Shown piece by piece: positions 51,701 to 64,000 of a stretch of 64,000 nucleotides of DNA. The notes under the pieces were generated by a model. It was not told the origin of the DNA. It made no database searches and was given only the letters and a program-made list of their open reading frames with translations. This DNA is from Trochalopteron elliotii (Eukaryota > Chordata > Aves > Passeriformes > Leiothrichidae). A program made the position numbers and the translations under genes. The DNA is taken from contig JANPWX010000360.1 in the NCBI GenBank assembly GCA_024734555.1, positions 1,422,774 to 1,486,773 on the forward strand, in the 5' to 3' direction. Positions within the stretch are counted from its first letter, which is position 1. Every line of letters starts with the position of its first letter.

Positions 51701-54700
51701 GTTCTCCCTAGAATGATGCAAAATCTACTTTTCAGTAGATGAAACCTGCAAAGCAAGTGAGTAGTTCACGTGTGAATGCTGGAGTTTATATCAGAGCGCA
51801 GGCTGTCAGTGGTGCACATCTGGAGGGATGTGCCCTGTCTGATGAACACCACCGAGCGCTGAGCACTGAGCCAGGCTGCCTCACTGCTCTGTGCTGTGAA
51901 TCTTCCCAGGTCTCAGCTCACTACGCAGCTTGTGCAAGATTTCCCAGCGGATGAGAAGTTTAGGAAGACGGATAGGTCAGGAAGGGAGAGAAGCTGAGTA
52001 GCTGCAATCAAGTTGAAAGAAACCACCATAACGTGCATATTCAGTCATAGCTGTGATAAGCGACTGCCCTTCCTTTTGCAATAGCCCCAGTCTTGAAACA
52101 GAGTAAACCTACCTGGAAAACTGGCCAAGAGCCCTTTGAATTGGCCAGGCCGCCTTTCAGGGGTATTGTGTGCTTGCTGAAGGAGCTTGCGAGATTTTTT
52201 CCTTTTAAAAAGAAAGGAGGTATTTTAACTGTGCTTCATCTGTGGAATTGAGAACGCAGCTCTCTCCTCCGTGGGCCTCTGCAGCAACAAGCCACAAGGT
52301 GGTGGTATGGTGTCACTTTCTTTTAAGCAACAAAAAGGTTTTGTTTAATGAGCTTGAACTCACAAGCCTGCTCATCTAGTGAACTGTGACTTTTCAAATA
52401 CCAACCTATTAATGTCAAAGGCAATACTGAAGGGAACAGTTCTGTTTGATTTAAAAAATACAGACAATGTGAAGTCCACTATGCTCTAATATCTATCACC
52501 TATGGGGCTCCATTCATGCCTAATGCTTTATTCAAGCTAAGACCTAGTTTTTATATATCAGATTAATACATATCTACAGCTTTGCACCTTTCTATTTTGA
52601 TTTTTTTATTATCAGGGCTCACCGGGGCCATTTTCATTCCCTTACTATAGCATCTGCAAGCAGGTGGATTAGAGATAACTCTCATTGTGCTTTGTTTTCT
52701 CCTGACACTGTCATTAATCATTCCTTAAGCCACACTTCAACTTATAGTAATCAGGACTGGCTGTTCCCAAGCTGCACAAGAATTGCCTTTCACAATGTAA
52801 TGTGAAATTGGAAGCGAATGGCTGAAGCCAGACGCTTCTTCTGCATTCCCCATCTATCTCATCATTTAGGTATTTATCCATCTCAGGCTTGTACAGGGAG
52901 CATCTCTCTCCTTCCCATGAGGACACAGATTGCAACAGAGGATCAGATTTGTTACCCAGGCTTTGGGCTTTGATTGTCCTCCTATAAGTTCGGGATTAAA
53001 GTGAAATTTCCCACAGGGCTATGCAGGATTTGCTAGCATTTAACTGTTTAACCTGGCTGTTTGTGAATGAGAATCCTGTGGTCAACTATTCCATAGAGAA
53101 TATTATGGTAAGCCAGCTCTGAATGGCAGATATTTCGGTAAATTCCTGTAAAGACTGCTACAGTTGATTCCAATTAAGTTCATATCTGATAACAATTGTT
53201 TTCTTGTACATGATGAACAGTAATCTTATGATAAAAAAACAATTGTCTAGTCTCTTGTGAAATACTCTTGTCAGCTGCAGAATAAATGCAGACCTTCAAA
53301 AAGTTGCAGTTGTCTATTTATGCTTCTAGAATCACTGTGCACTAATTTGTCTTGAACTAGGTCATATCCCTCACTATGGAGAAGAGCTGTATTCCCTTCT
53401 ATCTTATCCAATTTTAGTAATAAGTATAAGGTAATAATATCTGTAGTAGCACAGCAGTGGAACGGACAAACATTTTAAACAAACTGCACTTGATGTATTA
53501 ATAAAGACAAATTGATGGTTCTGGAAAGCATGCTGTTAAATATGTAGCCAAAACAGATGTATTTTTACTGGGATTTGATGTGATTCTTGCACAAAGGGAA
53601 GTACCTATAATGTGCTATTCTCCACGAAACTGAAAGCAAGAGGAAAAATTTTCAGTCCACATTATCTATCTTTTAGTCTTAGCTTTAGAGCCATTTAAGG
53701 AAAAAAAGATTTTAAAACAAGTCAAAATCATTTTGTTATCTCGTTTAAAAAGACTCTATGCTCAACCACTGTATATATATTCTATTTAATGTGGATGTGT
53801 TTTTAAAATGCCTAGGAGGATAGTGCTCATTTCATGTGCTTCTCCAAGAGAGACATAACACCCAAGCAACTGAAGTACATAATTTAACAAAACATTTTAG
53901 CTTGCAGTGAAATCAGTTCCCTTGGAGGGAATGGACTGAATCATTAAACTCAATTTTAACCCCACTCCCTGAGAAAATTTTTACATCTTATTCAAAAGTT
54001 TGCTTTTTATTTTATTTTTTTTTGTCTAAAAATGTGCTGAATTTCCAAAATAAGCTTTCATGGGATTTAGTTTGGGGATAAAAATCATAAATATTTTTCT
54101 TTATCCCTTTAAAAATAAAGAGTCACAGAGACCCCAAGGGAAAGGCTCGTGGATATAATCAATTTCAAATCTACAAATTCTAATGCAGACTCTAATTAAC
54201 AAATATAAAAGACAAATATATTACTTCTCTTGTTCACCCTTCAACTACATTCTGAACCTGTAGTTATGACATTGATCTCGTGTTAACCAGTGTCTCAGTG
54301 AAAAGGAACAGAGCTTGGTTGTGTAACAGTACCTGTGAAAGCCTCACTGCCTGAGTGCAAATTACTAAATATCTTTGCCATCATTTACTCTTTCTCTCAT
54401 AGCACTAAATGATTACTGAAAAGGCATAAGCAATCCTTTCTATTTATTTGAAATATCCTCTAGATTCAGATGAGTAATTTTCAGCTGTGTATAATGCTCC
54501 CAAAGTAACCTCTTCATTTCCATTGTTTTAGTGTGAAATCATTTCCTCGGGAGATAATTAGAGTTGCTCCATTTATTACATTAAATGATTAGCATGCACT
54601 TGAAATGATTCAGTATATTTTCCTTTATTGCTGATGACTCTTAAATATGGGCCTACATTTTTAATGGATAAATTAAGATTATCTTGACATTTTGTGGCTG

Positions 54701-57700
54701 CCTCAACAGCAAAACAAGACAGACTTCCTTTTCCAAATACACACATAGGTGTGTGTTGAACAACATACGTTAGCTGAAGGGCTTCTATTCACCTGATTAC
54801 CCCACCTGCCTCAGCTTAAAGACCAGTAAGTTTGCAGGTAAAATGGGGGTTTAAATGTACCAAAATTGCTACTGCTTCTATTGCATGTGTAGTTAGTAAT
54901 TATTCTTAAGTGTCATGGGATCAGAATCCCAGCATCTCAGCTAAAGCGTCTGCTACATCTGAACAAACCAGCATCTTCTTCCAAATGCATATAAAATTAT
55001 TTCTTACAGTGGCAGACTTGCACTTTTATCATATTATATTAATTAATCTAAATGAATAAAAGAGTTTTTCTGCATGCTAACTAGTGAACTATCATCCTCT
55101 CATTTATGAGAATAAATTACCCTAGAATCGGTGAAAATATATCCCAATTAATATCCTTATTTAAACTGAATAAGGTTTAATGTCAAGCTACAGCAACAGC
55201 TTTAAGACTTTCTTTTAAGAATGGAAGTCTGCAGTACTAAGCAGATGGGCTGCAGGCCTGAGTTGGGACCAGGTATTTGTGTAACAAACACTGTGACAAG
55301 GACTCCTGCAGCAGTTGCCAGCACTGACCTGGATGTGGTGTGGATACGAACAGTGACAGAGGTCAGCAGAATTAAAAGGGCTCCATTTTCCCAAGACCGT
55401 GCCATGTCATTCCCAAAAGAAAGCCAAAGAGATATTTAACTGGATTTGAAAGCTTGGTTCATTGGAGTTAAATAACCTACCACACTCGAACTACATTAGT
55501 AGATGTGAAACTGATGTCATTATTAAAGGATACATTCTCTTGTGATGGGATATATTCACCTATCCCTCATTTCTCAAATTCCACCATAGCCCAAAGACTT
55601 CTCACACATCCAGTCAATTTAAATTCAAGCATATTTTGTATTTAATATGTTATAAATATAATAGAGATTTTAATGGTAAGGATTCTCTTGGCAAGATTTT
55701 ATTAGAGTTTTTACTTTTTGAAGAGGACATATACAGGTTATGTGTGGTGAGACAAGGTATCTCGTGTTTTATCTGAAAATCCAATTTGCTATTTCAGTGA
55801 GTAAATTCACTTTTTGAAAAAATATAAAAACTGTGAGTGTACAGAATATGAAAGAGAATACATAATCAAAAAAAATTTAAAAAACATTATTATAAACGCT
55901 TTTGCAAGTGTGTAATGCAGTATAAAAAATGACTTTTATAAAACTGTATCTTAGATCAGAAAATAATATTCTAAATTACATGCTCAGTTCTACAAAGAGA
56001 AAATGTATATTTTTTGCCTTGTTCACTAATTAAGCACACACAAATAATCTTTCTACTGGCCTATTTTCCATCCAGAAAGCCACTGCAGATATTTCAGTCT
56101 TACAGAACACTCTAAGAAATATTTCTTCATGAATTCATAAACATTGCTCATGTTGCATGAACAAGAAGCAGATGTCTTTGGGATAGCATATCTCACAAAA
56201 TCCAATAAACTGTGCCCTTACAAGCATTGTTACTATCATTTCAGGTAGTGCTGCTGCATGGAAACAGCAATAGCACGCATGGCTCCATATGCCTGGAAAC
56301 AAGCACTTTTCCTCTCTTTGTTTCTTGGTTGATCCCCACTTAAGTCAGATTCTCACCTGTGTCTAAGCAGCAGATTTGACCACAGTGTGGTCATATAGGA
56401 CAGACTTTCTAAATTTAACTATAAAAGCCCCCCAAAATACTTAATTTGCTTGTTCCTTGGAATATGGTGAGAGGAGTGGGGATGCCTGCTGGAATTAAGC
56501 CCAAATGGTGAAGAGCTCTATGCTTTTAAATGAAAATTGGGCAAATCCAGCCCTGTTCAGCCAAATTCTTACAGCATCTGATTATGTTCCACCAGCTCCA
56601 GAAATAAAGAGGAGGTTTGATAACCTGGGACTCAGAGATTGCTTCTGCCCTTACTAAAGTCTCTTTTTTCTGTGACTTTTTTCTATCTCAGTGATACTGG
56701 ACCATCATAACTAGAGGTGAAGATCTGGTCACCTCATTAACAACAAGCAATCCTATTTGCTGGCCCCAGCACTAGTATACAGTGTAGGCACATTTATCTT
56801 TTAAAACTTCAGCAATATAAAAGCACACCATTAAATAATAGCACTACTATAGGCATATTATACAGAAAGTGCCATAATGTTGTTTGTATATGACAGGCAT
56901 TTTTAGTGTAAGAATGCTGAAATTCTACACTGATGTCATTAAAGCATAAATGACACACTACTGAAAGATGGAGATACTAATGTATGGTGGTTAAAACTAG
57001 ACATCTCTCTAGGTTTTAGAGTATTTTTAATAGCTTCTAAGCATGTTTTTAATAGATGAAGTTATAACAATACCAACAGTAGTGGCATGAAAGGTTACAA
57101 TGGATGAACACCATCTCTCTCAAACATTTATTCCATTTAAGTAAAAATACTTGATAGAGAGCATTTCTATTATTCACAAGAAATCATGGAATATAATGGT
57201 TCCTAGCACTCCTTTTGTAATAGCTTATTTAAATACTTGGGGCTGCAATTCTGATTCCCACTTTGTTCAGACTTCACAGAAATACTTCTTACAATTGATC
57301 ACATTTTTATTCTTTATTGTATTCTAAATAGCCTCTGATTTTTCAGAACCCAAGACTAAAAATTAGGTTTGCAGAAGTGAAAAGTACAGTCTTGAAAAAA
57401 ATCCCCCATACACTTTTCTTGACTGAGGAACAGCAACTACAAAATTGAACAAAAAAACTATGCTATGAATTGTTTTGTTTACAGAAATGCTTTAAGGAAT
57501 TATTCCTGAAGTCTAAATGGAGCTTGATGGCCCTTTTCTAAACCCTTAAAATCTGAAATGACCTGAAGGTAAAGAGACCACTTGACTTTGGATTTCATTT
57601 CTTTGTAATATTTTCTTCAGTGCTTTCAGCTAAGACTACAGTAGTTTACACAAAATTAAGAAAACCAGTCTGATAAGAAGTTATTAAAATTCTATTTATA

Positions 57701-57953
57701 ATTTTATTTATTAAAAAAAAAAAGGATTTAAATGAGGAAGCAGGAATAGAACTTTTATTTATGATGAAATTTGATATCAATAGTTTATAGATGCTATGCT
57801 TCCAACCTTTCTCAAATTATTTAAGAACTTTAAATGTATTTATTACAAGCCCAGGGTAATCTCTCAGTTGATATAAAACAAAGTCATCAGAGCTCTTAAC
57901 TTACATCCAGTAGAGTTAAGAGGATAAAGATCTTTTTTTTCAGAACAAATTAT

Positions 57954-58035
57954 GGAATCATAGAATACCAGCTCAGAAGGGGGTCTCAAGGATCACCTGG
58001 TACAGCCTTTCTTGGCAAAAGCACAGTCCAGACAA
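57954..58035 (-). mobile_element. CR1 LINE 3' tail fragment
   Basis: The plus strand shows the complement of a CR1 3' end: aatcatagaatacc, then ctcaaggatcacctgg, then cctttcttggcaaaagcac and gtccagacaa. The element is on the minus strand, only about 80 bp long and strongly 5'-truncated. The 'cttggcaaaagcac' part marks a different CR1 subfamily from the copy at 35528. Confidence 0.8.
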
Positions 58036-58442
58036 TAAAATGATAATAGTTATTTTAACTTCAGAAGAACAGGACTTCTATCTGAAGAGCAAATTAAAAT
58101 GAAAATTTATAAACAGAGAAGCAAAGGTATATTTTAATTAAATCCCTGTCAATTTACATAGAGACAGTAAGACTGGAAGATGTGATGTGATTCAGTTGGT
58201 TGTGCTACCTTGGATCAACGACATTTTCCCTGATTAAATGGCATACTTAGGTAGAATTATTATTATTATTGTTTAAAATTTTAGTTTTTAATATTTTGTT
58301 AGAATTAATTAAGAAAAAAACTAAAATAAGTAGTATAAACTGCATTATGCTATGATGTCAGATATTAATAGGGTCACTATTGAAATAAACCACAGTATTA
58401 TATAAATTCATAGATCACTGTTCTGCCTTTTTTTGTAAAAGT
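58036..58442. other. spacer between two CR1 fragments
   Basis: About 400 bp of AT-rich DNA with nothing recognisable. The flanking CR1 pieces are in opposite orientation. Confidence 0.6.
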
Positions 58443-58800
58443 TGTTAACCTGGAGAAAAGGAGACTCAGAGGTGCCCTTATCATTCTCTATAACTTCCTG
58501 AAAAGTGGCTGTAGCCAGGTGGGGTTGGTCTCTTTCTCCAGGCAGCAACTTGACAGAACCAAGAGGACACCGTCTTAAGCTGCACCAAGGGAAATTGGAT
58601 ATTAGGAAAAAGTCTTTTACAGAAAGAGTGATAAAGTACTGGAATATTTTGCCCGGGGAGGTGGTGGAGTCACCATCCCTGGATGTGTTTAAAAAAAGAC
58701 TGGATGTGGCACTCAGTGCCGTGGTTTAGTTGAGGTGGTGGATTGGACTTGATGATCTTGAAGGTCTCTTCCAACCTAATGATTCTGTGATTCTGTGATT
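58443..58800 (+). mobile_element. CR1 LINE C-terminal end and 3' UTR
   Basis: A 358-bp CR1 tail coding for the very end of the ORF2 protein. In one frame from 58450 it reads NLEKRRLRGALI..YNFLKSGCSQ, then QVGLVSFSRQQLDRT. It then shifts by one base near 58560 into a second frame reading HRLKLHQGKLDIRKKSF, TERVIKYWN and LPGEVVESPSLDVFKKRLDVA. A single extra A around 58560 explains the shift. The stop codon TAG is at about 58727-58729, and the CR1 3' UTR follows with two ATTCTGTG octamers at 58782-58797. Apart from the one frameshift the C-terminus is well preserved, so this copy appears less decayed than the 19.57-kb one. Confidence 0.93.
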
Positions 58801-61800
58801 TATGAGGATCTTTGGATCATTATGATGTGCAAATGAATTCATACACAGTTTTAAAAATATGTATTGGATAAATGGTAAAGAGAAGCCACTCTTTTATGGG
58901 CATATAAGCTCTCTAATGTCAAAAAATACCACATCTCCTACCTTTCAGCTCATTCTAAAATGGTTTAATATGATAAACTTCATATGGCAGAAGTATTATC
59001 AGACTACAGCATGGGACTCTTAGAGCAGTCAGCAGCGCTCTTTTTAATATTGTTCCCATTTGCATTTTAAATAACCAAATGGTTTTCAGGCATTTAATAG
59101 AAAAACATTTTTTTAAATGAATACCAAGAGACATTTGTAAATAGCAGCACAAATTGCTCCTGGGCTATAAACCTGAGTGCCAAGTTTCTCTCCAGTATGA
59201 ATATAGACAAGTGTTAAAAGTCTGAAAAATGCATTCCTTAATGGATATACTGGCAGACCTGTAAGTGTAATAGAGCTAGAATGTTCCTCTTTAATAAAGA
59301 TATCATCTTTCATCTCCTAGATTACACATAGATTTTCTATTCTAAATAAAAAGATTAGAACAAGAATTTTTTTCCCTGCATATCATATTTAAAAATGTGC
59401 AAGGGAATGTCATCCAACAATTTGTAAGCATTGAAATTATTTCCTTGAAAACAATAAAAAGTAATCCCTAAAGATATGGTAAATATACAGTTCCTTTATT
59501 GAACAAACAAAAATAGATTATGCATTGCTTTTTCAGAATCAAATACATCTGCTTTGACTGAGGCAAGGAGACACATCTGGGGGCTTGAATCTTACCACAG
59601 TCTCCGTGACTCTCTATATTGTCAGTGCATCAGTAACCTTGTATTTAACCAGATTATTTACAGTCAGAGCCTTATAAGATCACACCCATTGCTGCTGGTG
59701 TGAGGGAGGGAAGGAGACCTCTGAAATTGAATACAAATGTGATATTTATTGTTACATTTATTGGGCTATAACCATATATCAAATGTGCTAAATTCACAGA
59801 GATAAAATAATACAATCACATCAAGACTGAAAATTTAATACTAGACAGGGACCTACAAGTTCTCTTCCATCACAGCTTGCTTTGTAGCTCATCTGAGCAA
59901 ACACTCTGCCCTGGAATTTACTGGACAATTCTTTTCTGCTGCTTATTCAATGCAGGAGCTATTTCCTTCTGAAAATTATGCTAGCTGCAAGTAAACCTAC
60001 TTGTACACCTAATTGGTAAAACAAAAAATTTGTTTGCTTGCTTTTTCCAGAAAAGAAAAAATTAATAATCTCCACAGATATATCAATGTAATTGTAGGAG
60101 GGCAGCCGATCTAAACATTGCTATTAAAATGAAAATACATATTGATCTTTGAAAGAATTTTGACTGTGGGGTAAAATAATTTAGATTTCACCTAAAATAT
60201 TATCCCCAGTTGCTATGCTAAAAATGCATCTAGAATATAATGCATATTGGCAGTGTCAGACTTGAGAAGCTGACACAGGCATGGCCAGAGTGGTTAGGCT
60301 TTTCTTTTCGTGAGTGCTACTCTTGGCTTTGGAGAAAGAGTTCAAGAAGTCACTGCATCCACAGATCCATTGTAGTAGAAAAGCAGACAAAATGTGTGGG
60401 AGGTGGAGCATGAGTTCTCTAGATTACACCATATTTCCTTTTGGTTAACCAAATAACACCAAGCTTCATCTAGAGAAACAGCCTTCAGCTCGTGCCTTGC
60501 TTTCTTAGACTGAAAATAATGACCCACTTCAGTGTATATGTTTTCTAATATACTTTAACTACTCATTCCGTATATACCCATATAACATGATTATGTTTCT
60601 GTCAAGACCTAAGTGGTGTGGATCGACAGCTCTAGTAACCTGCTAGAAGAAAACTAAGCAAAATTCACCCCATATCACTCATTGATGATGGTAGGTTGAA
60701 ACAGACCTTGTTACTGACAAGTGCAGCAGGCATATTCAACACTCCATTAAAAATAGCAAATAAAAATCAAGGTGGATAGGAAAAAAAATACTTAGCTTGT
60801 TTTCAAATGCATTGCTTAGTTTCTCTATGGAAGATTTTAAAAACATAAAGTTGGATGCGATAGAAGTATTCATTAATAAATATATTGGAGTGACTTTCAA
60901 ATGCTTGGGGGAAGGTCTGGATCTTCCATCTTTTGAACTGATGTTAATTTGAATGGCTTCTTTCTGTGGCAGAGAAATTACACCAGCTTTACACTCACAT
61001 AACAGGCAGCAGAATTTAACACTTGCTATACAGGATGGAACTGTATCCTGAATGGGAAAGTAAGGCTGTTGTTCTTTTCCGTAGCATAACACAAATTTAT
61101 TTATAGCAACCTGGTTTTTTTTTGGTTTGGTTTTTTTTTTCTTTTTTTTTTTTTTTTTTTTTTTTAAATTGTGGCAGTAGCTGACCTTGATCTTTGTGAG
61201 TAAGTTAACTTCTTATATGGGACAGAAAGAAAGACAAGCAGCCACAGCACAGAATCAGATCATTCCCCTTAGATGAGAGATTGCGGTTACTTTTTTGTGA
61301 CAGCTGTGACTGTAGAATTTGCAAAATGATTTTGATATAGGTTTTAGGGATTTTTCTCCCAATTATCTTTCTTTATACAGAATGCTTTCATAATACTTAA
61401 AAGTGGTATCCTTTATTACAACTCTTATTACAGTAAAATCGATGGAAGCCTGAGTAGTGGGTGTATTGTTATGACACTTAAACTATTTGTAAATATTGCT
61501 CAAAGCTTTCTTAGCATATTTTAGCAAGGCAACATTACAGCAAAGTATAATTTATTGCACATGATAAAGGATATATGCTTCAAAGACAATCACACTGGAA
61601 AACAGACTCATGGGAAAGAAGCCACAAGTGTGTCTGACTTTCCAGTAAGAGCAGTTGTTTCAGTCTTTGGGTTTGGAGGATTGCTCTGTGATCACAAAAC
61701 CTACAGACGTGGGCAGGAGGCCATTTTCACTTTGCTTTCAGTGCCCAGTAGTAAACAGCCAGTACCTTGGCTGGTGGGATTTCTCTTGGTTCTGTAGCTT

Positions 61801-64000
61801 CTCTTTCTAACTTATGCTTTATACTGAAGAAAGCTCCTCCAATTGCACGATTGGAGCCATGACACCATCATGCTTTCATTACCTTCTCATTCCAGATATG
61901 AAAAGAATGCTCTGGTTTACAGTAATATTACATTCAGTGAGGGCTTTGTTTAGACTCACTTAAAATTCTTCAAAGAGACCCTGTAAGAGGAGCATTAAAA
62001 TCATAAGGAAAAGCTCAGTGGACAGCCTTCCAGTCTGTATCAGGCAGCTTGTAAAAAGAATGTAAACACTCCCCTGCACTTTCTGAAAAATAAAATGTTC
62101 TAGCTGCCAGCCTGAATGATAGGGACTAACAACAACAAAAATATTTATATTGCCCCTGCTCTTTTTTTATAATCGCCTCCAGTGTATAGTTTATTGAAGA
62201 TGGTTTATACATTTTAGGTTTAACAGTGTGATCTTAGAGTAATCTGTAATAGTAATCTTAGAGTAATACTTAATGGCAAACAGGGTGTTTGACCACTATC
62301 TGGCTGTTCAGTAGAGCCTTAACTGCTTTAGCAAGGAATCCCTAGATACTGATCACGCATCATATGTAATGAAGCTTTTATATTCTTATTATAGTAATAA
62401 AGGATGATTTTTTGACATTTATTGCCAGAGAGGTTGGCCCCACCACAGGTATATGTTACAGGCTTCCATTGACATCATGCTGGTGAGGAAAATACATGGT
62501 GACTTTAGTTCTCAAACCCCATATATTCTGAAAAAATTCCAAAATTTGATCCAATCTTCATTGCCTTACTTGGCCATTACTTTTAGCAAGAATGAATCAA
62601 AACATCTAAGTAACTATTAATATATATTTACCCACCACCTTTAAAGTCCATTCATGTGTATTTTTTGCCATTTCAGGGTTTCAATTTAGATGTACTTCAA
62701 TAAAATGTTTATTATGTTTTATACTATAATTTTATGGGTGAGTTCAATTTTTGGGCTATTTATGTAAAGTAAAATATCTGTCTGTAATTACAGAGATTTT
62801 CATCAAAACATGAATTGGAAGTTCTGACCCACTGTTAATAGGCTTAATATTCTTATTTTCTACTTGTGGAAATCTATGACGTACTTTATTTTTTTACAAA
62901 AACTTGGGCTAAGAGGAAATAGAATATTTTAGAAATAATACTGTGACTTTGCAGAAATGTTTAGATTAGTGGTTCTTGGGGGAAGAGGGAAACCAGTGTA
63001 GAGGTGCAAGAAGGTGAGAATTTAGTTCAACCCATTATGATGTTAAATTAAGGCCATGCCTTGTTCTCCCTGAAGTCAGTTAAGTTGTAATCTTTCATCA
63101 TTGTATCATTTTACAGTCGCAAAACAGTTTGCATTTCTTCCTACCTTAAAAAATAGATCCTGGATCTTTATAATGATATGGACACATTATACAAGGTATT
63201 ACAATCCCTCCTCCAAATAAAACCCTCCACTTTGACAGTGCTCTGTGTTCTGACAGGCACCTCGCTACATAGGAAATAAAACCTGTGTGCAGAATCTTGC
63301 ATGTGCCTGTACAGCATGTGTGTTAAAGAAGGTGACAGTAGGGAAGAGGATAAGTGAAGCAGCTACTCCACACGGGACCCCTATGAATATTCATTTTGGA
63401 GCAGTCAGTCCTGCTAGGCTGCTACACTACATTTTGAAGTAGTGATCAATAAACGTACTATAAATAAATAAACTACACATTTTTATTCCCGTTGAATATT
63501 CTAGTTGATTCAAGCAAATTAGTTAGAGTGTGTGAAAACTCCCACCAGGAAAAGATGTTTAACTGGGTTTTTTTTATTACAGTTTACTATATCTAGAAAC
63601 ATTTCTCACACTGATGATTAACCAGAACTTCAATTTACCTCTGAATTTTATACATGCAAACTAAAAGGGACAGCAGGGTTCTACTTTTAGAATTTTAGCA
63701 CCATTAAATACCAACTAAAATTACCACACTTGCAGAAAAGCAGGATAAAAACATAGCAAACTCCTACTCTTAAATTCTGCTATACACTCAAAAAAGTAAA
63801 TAAATACACTTTAAAACATGGAAGCATTTCCAATTAAAAATAATATTTACATTAGGATTGTAATCACATTTTCTCTCCAGTGAAATAAGGAAATCTGAAG
63901 AGAGATCAGATGTATTATAAACGTCCTTAAAAAACCCACCTACCTCAGGAAAACACAGATTATTACAAAATGAATTCATATATTTTACAGACCATAATAT
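58801..64000. other. gene-free AT-rich DNA
   Basis: No gene or transposon recognised. The longest frame, 118 codons on the minus strand at 60736-61092, has no identifiable features. A 51-bp T-rich tract lies at 61115-61165, and a small duplication (atcttagagtaat twice) lies at about 62230-62265. Confidence 0.55.
61115..61165. repeat. T-rich homopolymer tract
   Basis: About 51 bp of almost pure T with three short G or C interruptions. The last uninterrupted T run is 24 bases (61142-61165). Confidence 0.9.

Larger units (their letters stand above)
44186..57953. other. gene-free DNA, possibly with conserved non-coding elements
   Basis: No coding exon is convincing. The longest open frame outside repeats (135 codons, 48842-49249, plus) shows no family features. 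Several stretches of balanced composition with clustered homeodomain-type TAAT sites (for example about 51170-51520, 52600-52960 and 54530-54720) look like conserved enhancers by eye, but this needs alignment. Homopolymers and an AT microsatellite are listed separately. Confidence 0.5.

Noticed and set aside
55202..55439. Overlapping 67- and 72-codon frames on both strands
   Set aside because: Mirror frames without motif or conservation evidence, taken as chance ORFs.
60736..61092. 118-codon minus-strand open frame
   Set aside because: No recognisable domain or splice context, and AT-rich composition like the surroundings.
61115..61165. Poly-A tail of a processed pseudogene on the minus strand
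   Set aside because: No gene-like sequence precedes it on the minus strand, and processed pseudogenes are scarce in birds. A simple homopolymer is likelier.

Overview
The window looks like gene-free DNA from a songbird (passerine). It is AT-rich vertebrate DNA with no convincing protein-coding exon, tRNA, rRNA or CRISPR. The strongest clue to the organism is a short SINE at about 10143-10276. Its head is derived from tRNA-Ile and its tail is the 3' end of a CR1 element, the structure of TguSINE1, a family known from zebra finch and traced to early passerine evolution. The remaining repeats fit a bird: five 5'-truncated CR1 LINE copies, most ending in the CR1 octamer (ATTCTGTG-like), and isolated LTRs of avian endogenous retroviruses.

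Layout. 1-10.1 kb is unannotated AT-rich DNA with a purine-skewed stretch at about 6.8-8.2 kb. The SINE is at 10.1-10.3 kb. A GC-rich block at 13.15-14.2 kb ends in a good polyadenylation signal and is of unknown origin. A 1.8 kb CR1 lies at 19.57-21.39 kb. Between 29.3 and 36.3 kb is a repeat cluster: an ERVK-type solo LTR (minus), a related ERVK-type solo LTR (plus), a 1.1 kb CR1 with an internal deletion, a short minus-strand CR1 tail and a further LTR (minus). An ERVL-like solo LTR with a perfect 5-bp target duplication is at 43.63-44.18 kb. 44.2-57.9 kb holds only microsatellites and stretches that may be conserved non-coding DNA. Two more CR1 tails lie at 57.95-58.8 kb. The rest is unannotated.

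Nothing here works together as a gene system. No operon-like or defence-like structure was seen. The best-supported results are exact LTR boundaries: three elements run TG...CA with perfect 5- or 6-bp target-site duplications, and a fourth has weaker support. All open reading frames of 60-135 codons outside CR1 look like chance ORFs. The window is best read as an intergenic or large-intron region, possibly containing distal regulatory elements. That last point cannot be tested without alignment to other genomes.
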